Shown in pieces: positions 13,363 to 24,193 of a DNA stretch of 64,000 bases. Location of the stretch: assembly GCF_027744825.2 (NCBI RefSeq), contig NC_071336.1, positions 23,857,501 to 23,921,500 of the forward strand. The letters are read 5' to 3'. The stretch comes from Synchiropus splendidus. Taxonomy: Eukaryota; Chordata; Actinopteri; Syngnathiformes; Callionymidae. Under the pieces are notes generated by a model. That model did not search any database, had not been told where the DNA came from, and saw only the letters and a program-made list of their open reading frames with translations. How positions within the stretch are numbered: position 1 is the stretch's first letter; every line of letters begins with the position of its first letter. The position numbers were made by a program, and so were the translations under genes.

Positions 13363-13569
13363 TAGTGATGGGTAGGTTTCATGACACAGTATCGAAGAAT
13401 TGATGAGGTTTCATGAAACAGTGTCCAGATTTTCAGAGGCCACTGGATGGCGCTGTCTGCTGTAATATGTTTGGACAAATAATTCAATGAAACCTCACAT
13501 CATTTCCAAACCAAGAGCGCCATCTAGTGGCCTCTGAAAATTAGGACACTGTTTCATGATACTACATCT
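13363..13569 (-). mobile_element. inverted-repeat transposon (MITE), family 1 copy 3
   Basis: It starts TAGTGATGGGTAGGTTTCAT. The terminal unit is doubled, with a GGTTTCATGACACAGTATC segment followed by GAGGTTTCATGAAACAGTG. Both CTCF-like cores are present, facing each other: 13440-13454 on plus (one mismatch) and 13516-13530 on minus (perfect). It is the best-preserved pair in the window. There is no coding capacity, and the orientation is opposite to copies 1, 4 and 5. Confidence 0.8.
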
Positions 13570-15649
13570 GCAATACAACACATATGAAACTAGATCGTCT
13601 GACTTGTCTATTTTTTTGTCCTTAACAATGAAATCTTCAACTCCAGTATAGTAGCTCCACATTAAAATAACATTTTAAATGTTTGTATTTTCCAAGTTAT
13701 TCACAGTTGCCGTTTGCTCAAAAAGAGCTGTTTTACTGAACATTGGGACAAGCACTACAAAAATGGCCAATGCCCTCGACTCATCCCTGTAGTAAAATTT
13801 GTCGTTTATTTGCTCCAAAAGTTCACATCCTGAACCATTTGTTGAAAAAGCTCTTTTAAAGCCTTTGTTCTGGGGTCTGTAGAGACGGAGACGCACAGAG
13901 ACAGGTTCCTCTGCTTCACAGCTAAAAACACACCTCCTCATCTCTCAGGAAAATACAGAGCCACAGAAGAGATTAAAATAACTCTTTCCTTATAGACTTA
14001 AATAAATGCTGCAGTCCATTCTACAACAGAAATTTGCTTCGGCCTTCAACGTGGACTGTGGCAGAGTTGGACCTCGTAACTGCGTAATGTCAGTGTCCGT
14101 CTGTCACTCTGTTAGCAAAGTGCAAACGTTGATGGGACGAGGAGGAAATGGTGTCAAGAGTAGGGTGATTGGATTATCTTCGGAGTCGGTCATTTAAATT
14201 CCTCTTTCAGTTTCTGTTCCTGTCTTGCCTGACACCACAACAGTCCGCCCTTCTTCTGTGGCCACCGTGCGGCAGGGCACTACCTCCCCTTCTGTTCGTC
14301 ACCAGTGAACCGGGTCTTGTTTTGCAGCGATGTTCCTCTCAAACCTTATTGTGTGTCACTCACCGCCGGGATGTTTCATTTCATGGCCACTTGCACTTGC
14401 AAGATTTCGCGGCTGATTGTGTCACGTCACGTCTTGCTCAAGTGACAGCAGCTCAGTTTCAGAGTCTCAGCAGCAGAAATACTCGGCCGCGGCTCTGACC
14501 CCGGGCAGGTGTGCCGCCTGGTAAAGACCCTCATGCGCACACATGCGCTCTACATTCTGAGGGTCTCGGGTTCATGTGTAACGGGAGACTTGTAAAATAT
14601 CCATCAACAAAAAAATGACTTATGCGCTCCCCATGTGTTGGCATGAGCTCAGCCGGGGCAGCCCCCTGCCCCCCACCCGCACCCAGGGGCTGATTAAATA
14701 TTTAAGGTATGAAGTACTTTCTCCCGGCATCAGGTGTAAGTCACTCCCGTAATCTCAGCCGGGTGCAGGCGCAGTAATTACACTCCAGTTAACCGTGTTA
14801 GCGGCTCCTCGTCTGCCGGCTTGTTTATGTCTGCTCGCGCTTTTATAGAGCGGCTCCTGCTCTCGCACACCGCTGCGTAAAAAACGCCAGCCTTTCCCGC
14901 ACGCTGCCGCGTCAGAGTGGCGCGCACGGCAGCGTGATGAAGGTCGGAAACTCACAGGAGCCTGTGAAGAGTCGGAATACATTTTCATTTACATATGTTT
15001 ATGACCCGGCCGTGGTTTACAGCTCATTCATCCGACTTCACAGACGCCACGACAGGCCTCTCCACATGACTGGAAACACCATTAATACATGGAATTATAC
15101 ATTCTTGTCCTGGAGGAGCTACGTAGCACGCTGAAACTGATGGTTTGTTTTGTGTCATTATTGAAATCTGAAATGCTAACAATCAGTCCTGAACGCAGCA
15201 GCGCATTAATGTCAGGTGGAGCTTATATTTATATTTAGAAAACAACATCTTTTTGAAACAGACTTCACATTCTACAGGCACTAAACATGCAAGCAAATGT
15301 TAGCTATTAATTCAGTTACTGCTAACTGCAGAAGGTTGCCTGCATCACAAACAACTCTAGCAGCGCCAATGTTAAATGTCGGCAGCAAAGGGATGAAGGC
15401 CATGTCGAGGTCGAAGGAGAAATCCAGGTGTCTCTGGAACTTGTTCATGAGTGATGTGAGAATGACAGGTGGATCCTGTGGTGTGTGCAGTCATGTGGAC
15501 TTTGTGGTGAGTTGAACGACAAAACTCCAGATTTATTGGTTGACCTATGTTCCATCTCTCATCTGTGGTAGTGAGTCATACTAGATAGTTAAATTTCGAA
15601 GGTACTCGAGAACTTACACTTATATCTTGATATTTCACCATCTGTTCCC
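13570..15649. other. non-coding stretch, locally CpG-rich
   Basis: No gene is recognised. The part around 14800-14940 is relatively CpG-rich (for example GCGTCAGAGTGGCGCGCACG) and could be a regulatory element or a small CpG island, but no transcript can be tied to it. Confidence 0.4.
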
Positions 15650-16131
15650 TTGTCCATCCATCATCCATTCAAACAACCATCTATCTCTCCATCCACTCGT
15701 CCATCCATCAGCCATCCTTCGAATCAATGAACCGCCATCCATCCAACATCCATCCTTCCAACCACCTGCCCATCCCTCCATCAACTCATCCATTCATCCA
15801 TTCCAACCAAACATTCATCCCTGCGTCCACCTGTCCCTCTCTTCCTCCATCCCTCCATCCAGTCATCTATCCATCAATCCACCATCCTTCCATTCAACCA
15901 ATCAACCACCTGCCCAACCATTCATCTCCCTGTCCCTGCATCCATCCATCCATTCCCATGAATCCATCTAGCCCTGCTATCCATCCAACCATTATCCAAT
16001 CACGTATTCATCCATCCAGCCAGGAGTTAACTAACATAAAACACATGCATCCATCCACACCTCTCTCCCACTGAACCATCCTTTCATTCTTCAGTCCATC
16101 GTGATCTCTTCTGCTATCCATCCATCCATCC
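15650..16131. repeat. degenerate (CATC)n minisatellite
   Basis: Nearly 500 bases are dominated by CATC/CATT tetranucleotides in all registers, with frequent interruptions, so this is an old tetranucleotide array. Two overlapping plus-strand frames rich in His, Pro and Ser are by-products of the repeat and not genes. Confidence 0.9.
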
Positions 16132-17587
16132 TGACTAGTGTCAGCCATGTCTGCCGGCAGGTGCGGAGGTCAGTACGGCAGCTCTGTCTCTGCACATGTA
16201 TATTTCATGGTGAAAAAGGTGAAACTTGTGAAGAGCATGACTAAAGTGAAAAGTTCCTGGGTGCTGCTTCTCCCCTCCTCACCTCCTGACGCCTCCTTAA
16301 TCTGAACGCGCAGTTGAAAGTGTGACGCCGGCGCTAAGAGCCTTTTGAGGAACAATAGGTGGCGATGTTCAGCACCTCCGACGTTCTGGGCCTGAGCTCG
16401 GCAGCTCACTATTCAGGCGGAGAGCCACAGTGGGCGGCTGGTGGAACATCAAAGCCGGCCGTCACAAAGATCCACTGAGCAGGATTTCTGCCTAAATGTC
16501 TGTTTTGTGCGCAGAGAATAGTCACTTTAATCCATTTAGGTACAAACCTCCTCAAAAAAAGGATCTGCGGATTTAAGATGAGTAATAAAGCAGAAGAAGG
16601 CACGTCCATGCGTTACCTTAATCCCACACACTCTCGGCACTAATCTGACAGATTTACAGCCTTTTATTACCTGCATTTGCCTCCCTCCACACACTCTACC
16701 TTGCTCTGAGTCCTGCTGGGGGAAACTGCACTCACGGGGATTTGGTCACGCTCGTGAGACCAAACAATGGCTCATAACTTTCAGGCTACCACTGTTCTAA
16801 ACAAACTTTTTTGGGCTCAGACTTTGAAGTCCACAATTATCCCGTCAATGTGGGGAGACTAAACAGGCTGAATCTTCATGATTTATAAAGCTATGTTCGT
16901 ACAGAAGAACTTGAGCAAGAGTCCACTCCCATAGTTGTCGTGCAACTTTGTGAAATAGGCTGGAAAAAAAGGCTTTGAAAACATATGTTAATGCTGGAAG
17001 TCTGTATCATTCCATAACACTTCCACCTGATGTGATCTGCAGCTTTCAATATTTAATCATGTCATCCAATTTGACTGCCACATCTGAGAAGGTCTTACAT
17101 CTATACTGTCAACAACAAAATTCTGTTGCTGTTAAAGATGTTCTGTATCATCTCATTATGGGATGTGTGGCGGTGTCATTTGTTTTATAATTTAATATCT
17201 CATTTTCCCTTCATGGTGTTGTCTGCTGTTGAGCACATATCTTATTCTAAAGTACTCTACATCTTACCCTTTATTATGTTCTCTTTCCAGCATTATATTG
17301 TGCCTGGTTGGAGATAATTGTTGTTTTTTTTTCTTCATCTCACATCATGTTATGTAGCCACATCATAGTATCGCACCATTCATCAGCTGAATTCCATCTG
17401 TGTGACTGCATGACTATCACATACCCACATGTGCTTTGACTGAGGGGTTACACCCTCGGTGGCAGGGTTACGGTCCAGGGGGTGGAGTTCGTTGGTAGGC
17501 TGAAGACATTGGCCACTAACACGGTCATGTAAGGGACCAACATTTTAAACACAGTTCTCGGTGAATAAACATATTAGCAGGCTGCAG
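16132..17587. other. non-coding stretch, nothing recognised
   Basis: No gene, RNA gene or repeat family is recognised. Confidence 0.5.
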
Positions 17588-17715
17588 CAAGGGTCTCAAA
17601 CTGGGCTCAAAGGGCCACAGTGGGTACAGGGTTTTGTTCCAGCCACCAGTCAGGTGTCAGCAGTCAAAAAGCTGCACCCACTCTAGCACTTTTGTGAATT
17701 AGTTTGAGACCCTTG
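17588..17715. mobile_element. short non-autonomous hAT-like element with terminal inverted repeats
   Basis: The left end CAAGGGTCTCAAACT is matched by the right end AGTTTGAGACCCTTG, a perfect 15-bp terminal inverted repeat around a 128-bp element. The flanking octamers GGCTGCAG and GTCTACAG agree at six of eight positions, which fits an aged 8-bp target duplication as made by hAT transposases. The internal GGGCCACAGTGGGTACAGGG is non-coding. Confidence 0.65.
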
Positions 17716-17784
17716 GTCTACAGAGCAACCACATCCGGCACTGATATACAGATATATTTTGAGCTCTTGTGGGCCTCATAAAAT

Positions 17785-17832
17785 GACTCGGTGGGCCACT
17801 GGTGGCACCGCTGCCTTGAGTTTGACTCGTGA
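17785..17832. mobile_element. hAT-like end fragment
   Basis: GGTGGGCCACTGGTGGC followed by CTTGAGTTTGACTCGTG resembles the right end of the hAT group ending in GAGTTTGACACCCCTG. It sits about 70 bp beyond the 128-bp element, so the two may be parts of one older insertion. Confidence 0.35.
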
Positions 17833-19830
17833 TTCTGGGGGTTGAGCTTTGTGATCTGTAATGATTCAGACCTGCTTCATCTTCAGGGAATGCCCTAAAC
17901 CAGGGGACACTACAGTCGCCGGAACAGATATACATACTTTTTCTCAATTTGTGTTCAAATGTCATGCTTCTTTTTTACTTCCTAGATTGGTGGACCACCA
18001 GGAGAGTGGGTTGAGGACTCTGTGGGAATGGTGTTTAGCAGGACTTTGGACCCATATGACATGACCAGAGAGGCACTGGATCTCCGTTGTCATGGTGGAC
18101 TGTGTAGTCTCAGCTTGACCAGTAGACATCACATCTTAATCCAAAGCCTCTACCCAAACCACCTCACAGCTCTGTAAGAGGGATGGGTTACGTTGGGATA
18201 GTGTTTCGTGGTGGTTCTGTGATTGTGAGTATCTGAAGAGGACCTTCCCAAGCAGCCCCAACTATCCTTTGGAGATCATGGTCCTTAATCTCCATTCACG
18301 GATGGAAATTTAAGGCAGAAAAATAATGTGTTTTTATGAGTGGGCAAAAAAGATCACACTGAAGGCACTATTTAAGTATTTTATTGCTATAATGCTAAAC
18401 GGACCGCAAGGTAGGTGTCACATGACAACTTGTTGACCGCATCTTTCATTTTTCCTCAGTTCTTTGATCCTCCATCTCTGTAGTCAAGCTCTTCAAGTGA
18501 TGGACGAGTGCAGCGAGGACTCAGCTACTGACTCGATTACTTCACCTTTGCATCCTCTAATGTGTAACATGTGTGGAGGTGGGTTGTGTTTCCTGCTGCT
18601 GGATTTTATGGGAACGTTGGAGCTGCTTTCTGTCAACGTTGTGGTTTCAGCCTGCAACGCACTCGCTTCGCTCGCATGTGCTTTAAGAAATGATAGAAAA
18701 TCTCCCAGGTTGGATGGAGTGGGTGGAGGTGAGTTTTTGTGGGAGAGGCGCCTGTTTTCCCACAAGTCTTCAGGGGATCCCCCTCTGCTCTCCGCGCTGT
18801 AAACCAGCAGTGCCGCTGATGGACGTCTGTGTTTGGCAGGTGCTCATATACTTGGCGCCTACAGTTGCCCACAGCAATGAGGCTGTCAGGGCAGGATGCC
18901 TTCCAAGAGTGCAGGAGAACATTATATTTCACATTATCTAAGAACAATAGGTCATTTCCTGCTCGCTCGAGGCCAGCGAGGCAGATCGGGAGCTGCCAAG
19001 CTCCAGGAAGGGAGCGCAGACCTCAGGAGAGGTTGGCGTCTAAAAGAGGGTGTGTGAGGCTGATGAATAGTTAGGTAGGTGGTTCCGGAGTGGGTGCGCA
19101 CTGAGCTCGCCGAACAAGAGCAGCACTTTGTTTTCGGTGGATGATCTCAACGATTGGGAGGAGGTTTGTTTCGCTGACATGTGCGGCTGTTTCGGTTGCA
19201 CGTATCTTCCCGCCAATCTGTTGCCGGGTGACGACAGTCCTCCAAAGATCATTCCTGTCTTCAGCTTGCTTATGCTGCGGGAGCCAGGAGGCTGGAGTGG
19301 AGACTTGAGTCACTCACGTGGCCTTCAGTCAGCTGGACGTTGTTAGGACAGCAGAGATGGGATGCACAACATGATGGATCAAGTCTCCCTGAAGAGGAGG
19401 AGCTTCTTATAGGCGAGAAGCATGGCCCAGTGGGATATGGAGAGCGAGCCAATCATTTCTCTGCCGTTTTCAAAATAGTGCGCCGTGAAAATGGCAACCT
19501 TTCGAGCTTCAACACATACCACTTAAAACCACCGTGGATGTAGAGCAAATGCCAGGCTTGAATGTGTAACGGTCACGCAACAACATGAAGAACATGGAGA
19601 AGACGTGGGCTTGTGAGCAGATCTGTGTGCCAACGCAAGGAGTAATTTGTGTATGTTTCAGTCCAGTTGAACTTCTCATTCTAGGTAATATTTGCTTCAC
19701 ATATGAAGCTTGAGATGGTGACTGGCCTCTCAACTGTATTCACGGCACTGTGGTCTGTGTTGGCTGCTCTTTATTATGAAAGAGAGACTTTGTGAAGAAG
19801 CTGTTGCGGAAAGAATGCGACTCGGCACAG
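17833..19830. other. non-coding stretch, nothing recognised
   Basis: No gene is recognised. Open frames of up to about 110 codons overlap on both strands around 18460-18950 without any family resemblance. Confidence 0.45.
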
Positions 19831-20078
19831 TGGCGATGCATAGATGAGGTGTCAAGGTACAGTACTGCAGGGTTGATGAAACAGTGTCCTAATTTCCAGA
19901 CTCCACTAGATGGCGAGCTTGGTTTACAGATGATGTGAGACTTCATTGCATATGTCGAAGTCCAGACATTTTATAGCAGACAGCGCCATCCAGTGGCCTC
20001 TGAAAATCAGGAGTCTGTTTCATGAAACCTCACCAATACTTCGATACTGTGTCATGAAACCTCATCTACGCATCACTA
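19831..20078 (+). mobile_element. inverted-repeat transposon (MITE), family 1 copy 4
   Basis: The right end ATGAAACCTCATCTACGCAT then CACTA is the complement of the left end TGGCGATGCATAGATGAGG, with scattered mismatches. The terminal unit is doubled, as in copy 3. CTCF-like cores face each other at 19903-19917 (plus) and 19982-19996 (minus), each close to consensus. This copy best shows the full length of the family (about 248 bp). Confidence 0.8.
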
Positions 20079-23000
20079 AGTAATGGCTACCGGCGAGATG
20101 ACTGGAGAGACAAGGTTGTGATGTCATTGTTTTCAAATAATCACAGTTTGGTCGTTCCTACAAAGATAAATCTAACCATTGAGTCAAAACGTGGACGGAG
20201 GGTCGACCTGACTCCGAACTAACGTGGGTACGACCGACTCGGTCTTCATGAGGTCAGGGCCTCAGAGGTGCTGATCTTCATCCGTCACCTTGTACAAAGA
20301 AGCCAACCTGGTCAGAGAGTTGGAGGCTGAAGGACTCAAGCTGTCCACCTTCTTCTCCCAGAGTTGCAGAGGGCCAGGACCAACTGAGAACTCTGACTCA
20401 CCTTCCTACGACCGTCTGGACTGCAGTTCACTTATCTGAAACTTAGATTACCCTGCGCTTTGCCTCGCCTCGCTGCTAAATCAGTCGGTAATCACGCACT
20501 ACAGCAACAGAGTGAACCCGGGGTCACTCCCCCCTTGCCCTTTAAATATCCAGCTCCATGTCGCTCTGAGCCGCCGCCGTAATGACCCCCCCACGCTCAC
20601 CCACACACACACACCTCCTCTTTCTTTGTGTTGCGTAACCGCTCTTGTGTTGTATTATTGAAACGTTTGGCGCAGATTAAAGCCGCAGATGAAACGGCTA
20701 AATGCTAATGTGTGATTTCCCGTGGGGCCTTCATGGGCTGCAGGTGTTTTGCCGGGGAGCAGGAGGAGGAGGCGGACGTTTAAAGCGCATCAATGCCAAT
20801 TAGCCCTCATTGTTTGCGTTTTCTGTAACTTCTCTTGGCAGGTAAACAAACCTGGTTTTCCTCCGAGTTCTTTTCATGCTCCACCAGTCAGGCCCTTCAG
20901 TTGTGGCCCTCTTGCTGCTGACATTAAAACTGAGAGCCTCTTCACCTCTCTGACCGAGTGTGTGCCGTCGGGATCAATCCACCGAGGATCATCCAAAAGT
21001 CTCAATGTACGCGTGGACGGTTGTCACCAGCACTGCTGCCACAGCGCCTCACATGGTGACACACGGTACTGCTTTAGTTCAGACAACCTCCAGATGCGTT
21101 TTCTCTTCACATGTGAAGTCACTCAAGGGTCCTCACAGGGTCCTCGTGCTGGAATGGAGCGAGGCAGAGGAGGCAGAGAGGTGTGATGGAGGAGTCAAGG
21201 ATCTGACTAAACGCCACGGAAGAGGAGGAGTGGGGGGTGAGTGTAATTGATTCTGATGAGTCCTGTCAGATGGTAATGGTCTGCGGGGGGAGAGGAAGTG
21301 GGCGGGACCCCTGACAGGGACATCCTCATGAAGGAGGAGGTTACAAGGGGAGTTATCTGTTTCGCTCTTTGGCTAATATTTAGACTCACATGGACTCATG
21401 CCAGTCAGAACTTCTTCCTTGCTCTACCTTGCCTATCACAGATTGTGTGGTGAATTTAGTGATAGAAGGGAAACATCCTGCCGTCTCACCCTGTATTTTT
21501 AAGCTCTGTGAAGTGATGTATCGCTGGAGCGCAGTCATTAGCCACCAACACAACACAAGCCAGATGACAAGAAACGCTTCAGGCAAGATGCCATGGCAGC
21601 GCCAATGACTATATTAAAAAAAAAAAAAAAAGATAGATAGCGAATGTGATGCCCTTCTCGTGTCAATGGCATTTCCCTTATAGCTAATAACGCGGGAAAA
21701 AAACAAAAACAAAACAATGCCAATAACAAAACGAATTGAAGGAATTTAAATTGGATGAAAAAAACGATTTTTTAAAAATGTTATTTTCATTTTTAAAATG
21801 CAGCCAAATTCACACCCACAACACATTTTTTTTATAATAATTAAAAAAATTAAACAGTAATATGATGACAAAAAGATTCACATTTTAAGTAACTATTTAG
21901 TGCTTTAAGTACAATAAGGGCCATAAAGAACCACATATCTGATTATATATTTGATATACTACATGTTGAAAAATGATCGTTGTTGATCAATTCATGAGTC
22001 GGGAAAAAGGTCAGAAAGACAAAAATTCTTGGTAATAGAAAAGACAAAAATTGTTTTAAAAAAATTCATTCAAGATTTTCTAACGATAAGGGAACATCTT
22101 GGTAAAAATAAACATGAGTTTTTTCAGTCTACTTTTAAATGTAAAAATGGGAGACGGAGTGAAAGGAACAGAGAAGCTCATAACAAAACCCCTAATAAAA
22201 AACCATTCATAATTTCACACTGACCTCACAGGGGCCACATGCACATGCACATGCACGCGTGGGCCCCCGGGCTACAATTTGCTCAGGTGAGATGTGAGGG
22301 TTTGACGGTTTACACACGCTCACATGTGCATCTTATGCTCTGAAGCAACAGTTTGTGAGGAGCGTGAAGAAGAGGAGGACGAAATATCAGACAATGAGTG
22401 GAGTATATTTCATGTGCTTCTTCCTATTGTTGTAACTATTAGACACTTCCGTTCGTCTGACGGGGAGACGATGATTCAGAGGCCGTTTCCCTTCTTTATT
22501 TAAGATAATTAACTCTTTAAGTCGGAGACAGACCGACAACACGGTCTTGAGTTAATTGCAGGTGGGAGAGAGCAGCAACACGGGAGGGTGAGGGAGGGGT
22601 TGGTGGGCTTCGGTGTTTCAATCTCTCCGACACGCGCGCCGATCTAGGGAGAGCAACATTCTTGCTCGTATTAGAACACGCCCACGACTCCTTGGAGCCA
22701 GACGAAATAAATGAATTACTGATTCAGATGCACGCTCACTTGCTAACCTTGTTAGCATTTGAGCAGGAGAAAACAAAGCCATCGCTGTTCATTTGTGTGT
22801 GTCGGTAATGATTGTATCATTGATGCTTGTGTCTGAGTGTGTCAGTGAGTGTGTGTGTGTGTGTGCGTGTGTTCCTCCTCCACAGGCCTGATTCATTAAC
22901 CTTATGTGTACAGCAGCTCAGTAAATGTAGGTTACTGCTCAGGCAGACGTAATTCCCCAAAGGCAGAGCGCGGCATTAGCATCTCGCCAGATTACCGCCA

Positions 23001-24139
23001 GCGAGGATGACTATGGAAAGATGCTCCGCGTCTCATGGGGAGTGGAGGATCGCACAAACACGCACAACGCTCTCCAAGCCCAACGCAAGCCGCTGCACTA
23101 TTGATCGGCCACTCGAGTTTCCATCAGCTGTTTCCAAGCGACGTGATCCTGATCAGACGTGATGCTGGTCTTGGCTCAGCGTGGAGACTGGGAGTTATGT
23201 GAGAAGTCAGGGGAAGATCGCAGCAGATGGCAGAAGTCCCCCCTGGGCAAACAGCGCCTAGCCGGCCAACGCTGGGGGCTCTTGACCATCTGGACAGAAA
23301 CGCAAAGAGAATTCCCGTCCGACTAACATGGAATACGAGCGGCGCTGTCGTCATCGTTTTCATCCTCAAATTACACCCACGGCCTTGGAAATATGTCAAT
23401 AAAACAGCAATTATCGCTCCAATGGTCTCGACAGCACCTGTCCGGTTGAGCTCTGAGCATTTTCACGTGTTCAACTATTATTCAGTCAAACATTTAAAAG
23501 TCAAAGGCTGATGACACGGTCACACTTGTCCTACTAGTCGGCCCTTCCCTGTTCGAGAAGACGCAGTACAAAATGGGATCCAAAGCACCATTTGTTTGAG
23601 ACAGTGAAACATAAATACGATGGGGCCATGTTTGACACGATGAACAGTTTTGAAGCTCCCACTGGACTCATTTCTAAGCTCTGGAACAGGGTACATGTCT
23701 GGGAAATAGAGGGCATACGTTCAGCCCACATCACTGCGAGGTTCTTTTCTTGCAGGCCAATGACACATTTTGACACAGTTGTCCTCCGTTTATCATTGGG
23801 GCTGTGTCCCAGACACTTTTATGAAGGGTGGTTTGTGGTTTCCTGAGGCCCAGCACATTGAGTGTTGTCAAGGTAACTTTTGGGCACTGTACTGTAGTAG
23901 CATCACAAGTTAAGGACAGCATACGATTATCACGTGTACTTGTCCTACCCCAAAAATTCCTTTGGAACGTTAAGAAACGCAGCATGAGGGGAAACCGAAC
24001 GCGTCACACAGTGTGGAAGGCTGCATGTTGTCCCAAGACAATCTTCTGTTTTCAGTTGCATCAGTTGAACTCAGATCGAGGACCGAAGAAAGAATAAAAA
24101 AAAAGCAATTGATTGGCTTTAACTACGATCTGGACATGG
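20079..24139. other. non-coding stretch with simple repeats
   Basis: No gene is recognised. It contains a 16-base A-run at 21616-21631, an AT-rich block at 21750-22100, a (TG)n run at about 22849-22871, and an apparently complex, repeat-free stretch at 22440-23040. A 154-codon plus-strand frame at 20722-21186 has no recognisable domains. Confidence 0.45.
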
Positions 24140-24193
24140 CTAAGTAAATGGCGGGCTGGATGTGGCCCACAGGCCGTGAGTTTGACTCACCTA
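24140..24193. mobile_element. hAT-like end fragment
   Basis: GGGCTGGATGTGGCCCACAG followed by GCCGTGAGTTTGACTCACC matches the pattern of the right end of the hAT group (GGCCnGATGTGGCCC, then GAGTTTGACACCC). No partner end was found nearby. The 190-codon frame at 24113-24685 begins within this fragment. Confidence 0.45.

Noticed and set aside
15627..16074. His/Pro/Ser-rich frames of about 115 codons
   Set aside because: They are translations of the (CATC)n minisatellite and appear in two registers at once.
15650..16131. CRISPR-like spaced repeats
   Set aside because: The units are 4-bp tandem microsatellite words without spacers, and the DNA is clearly vertebrate.
20722..21186. 154-codon plus-strand frame
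   Set aside because: No domain recognised. Residue use is typical of random frames in GC-rich DNA, and it overlaps another frame on the same strand.
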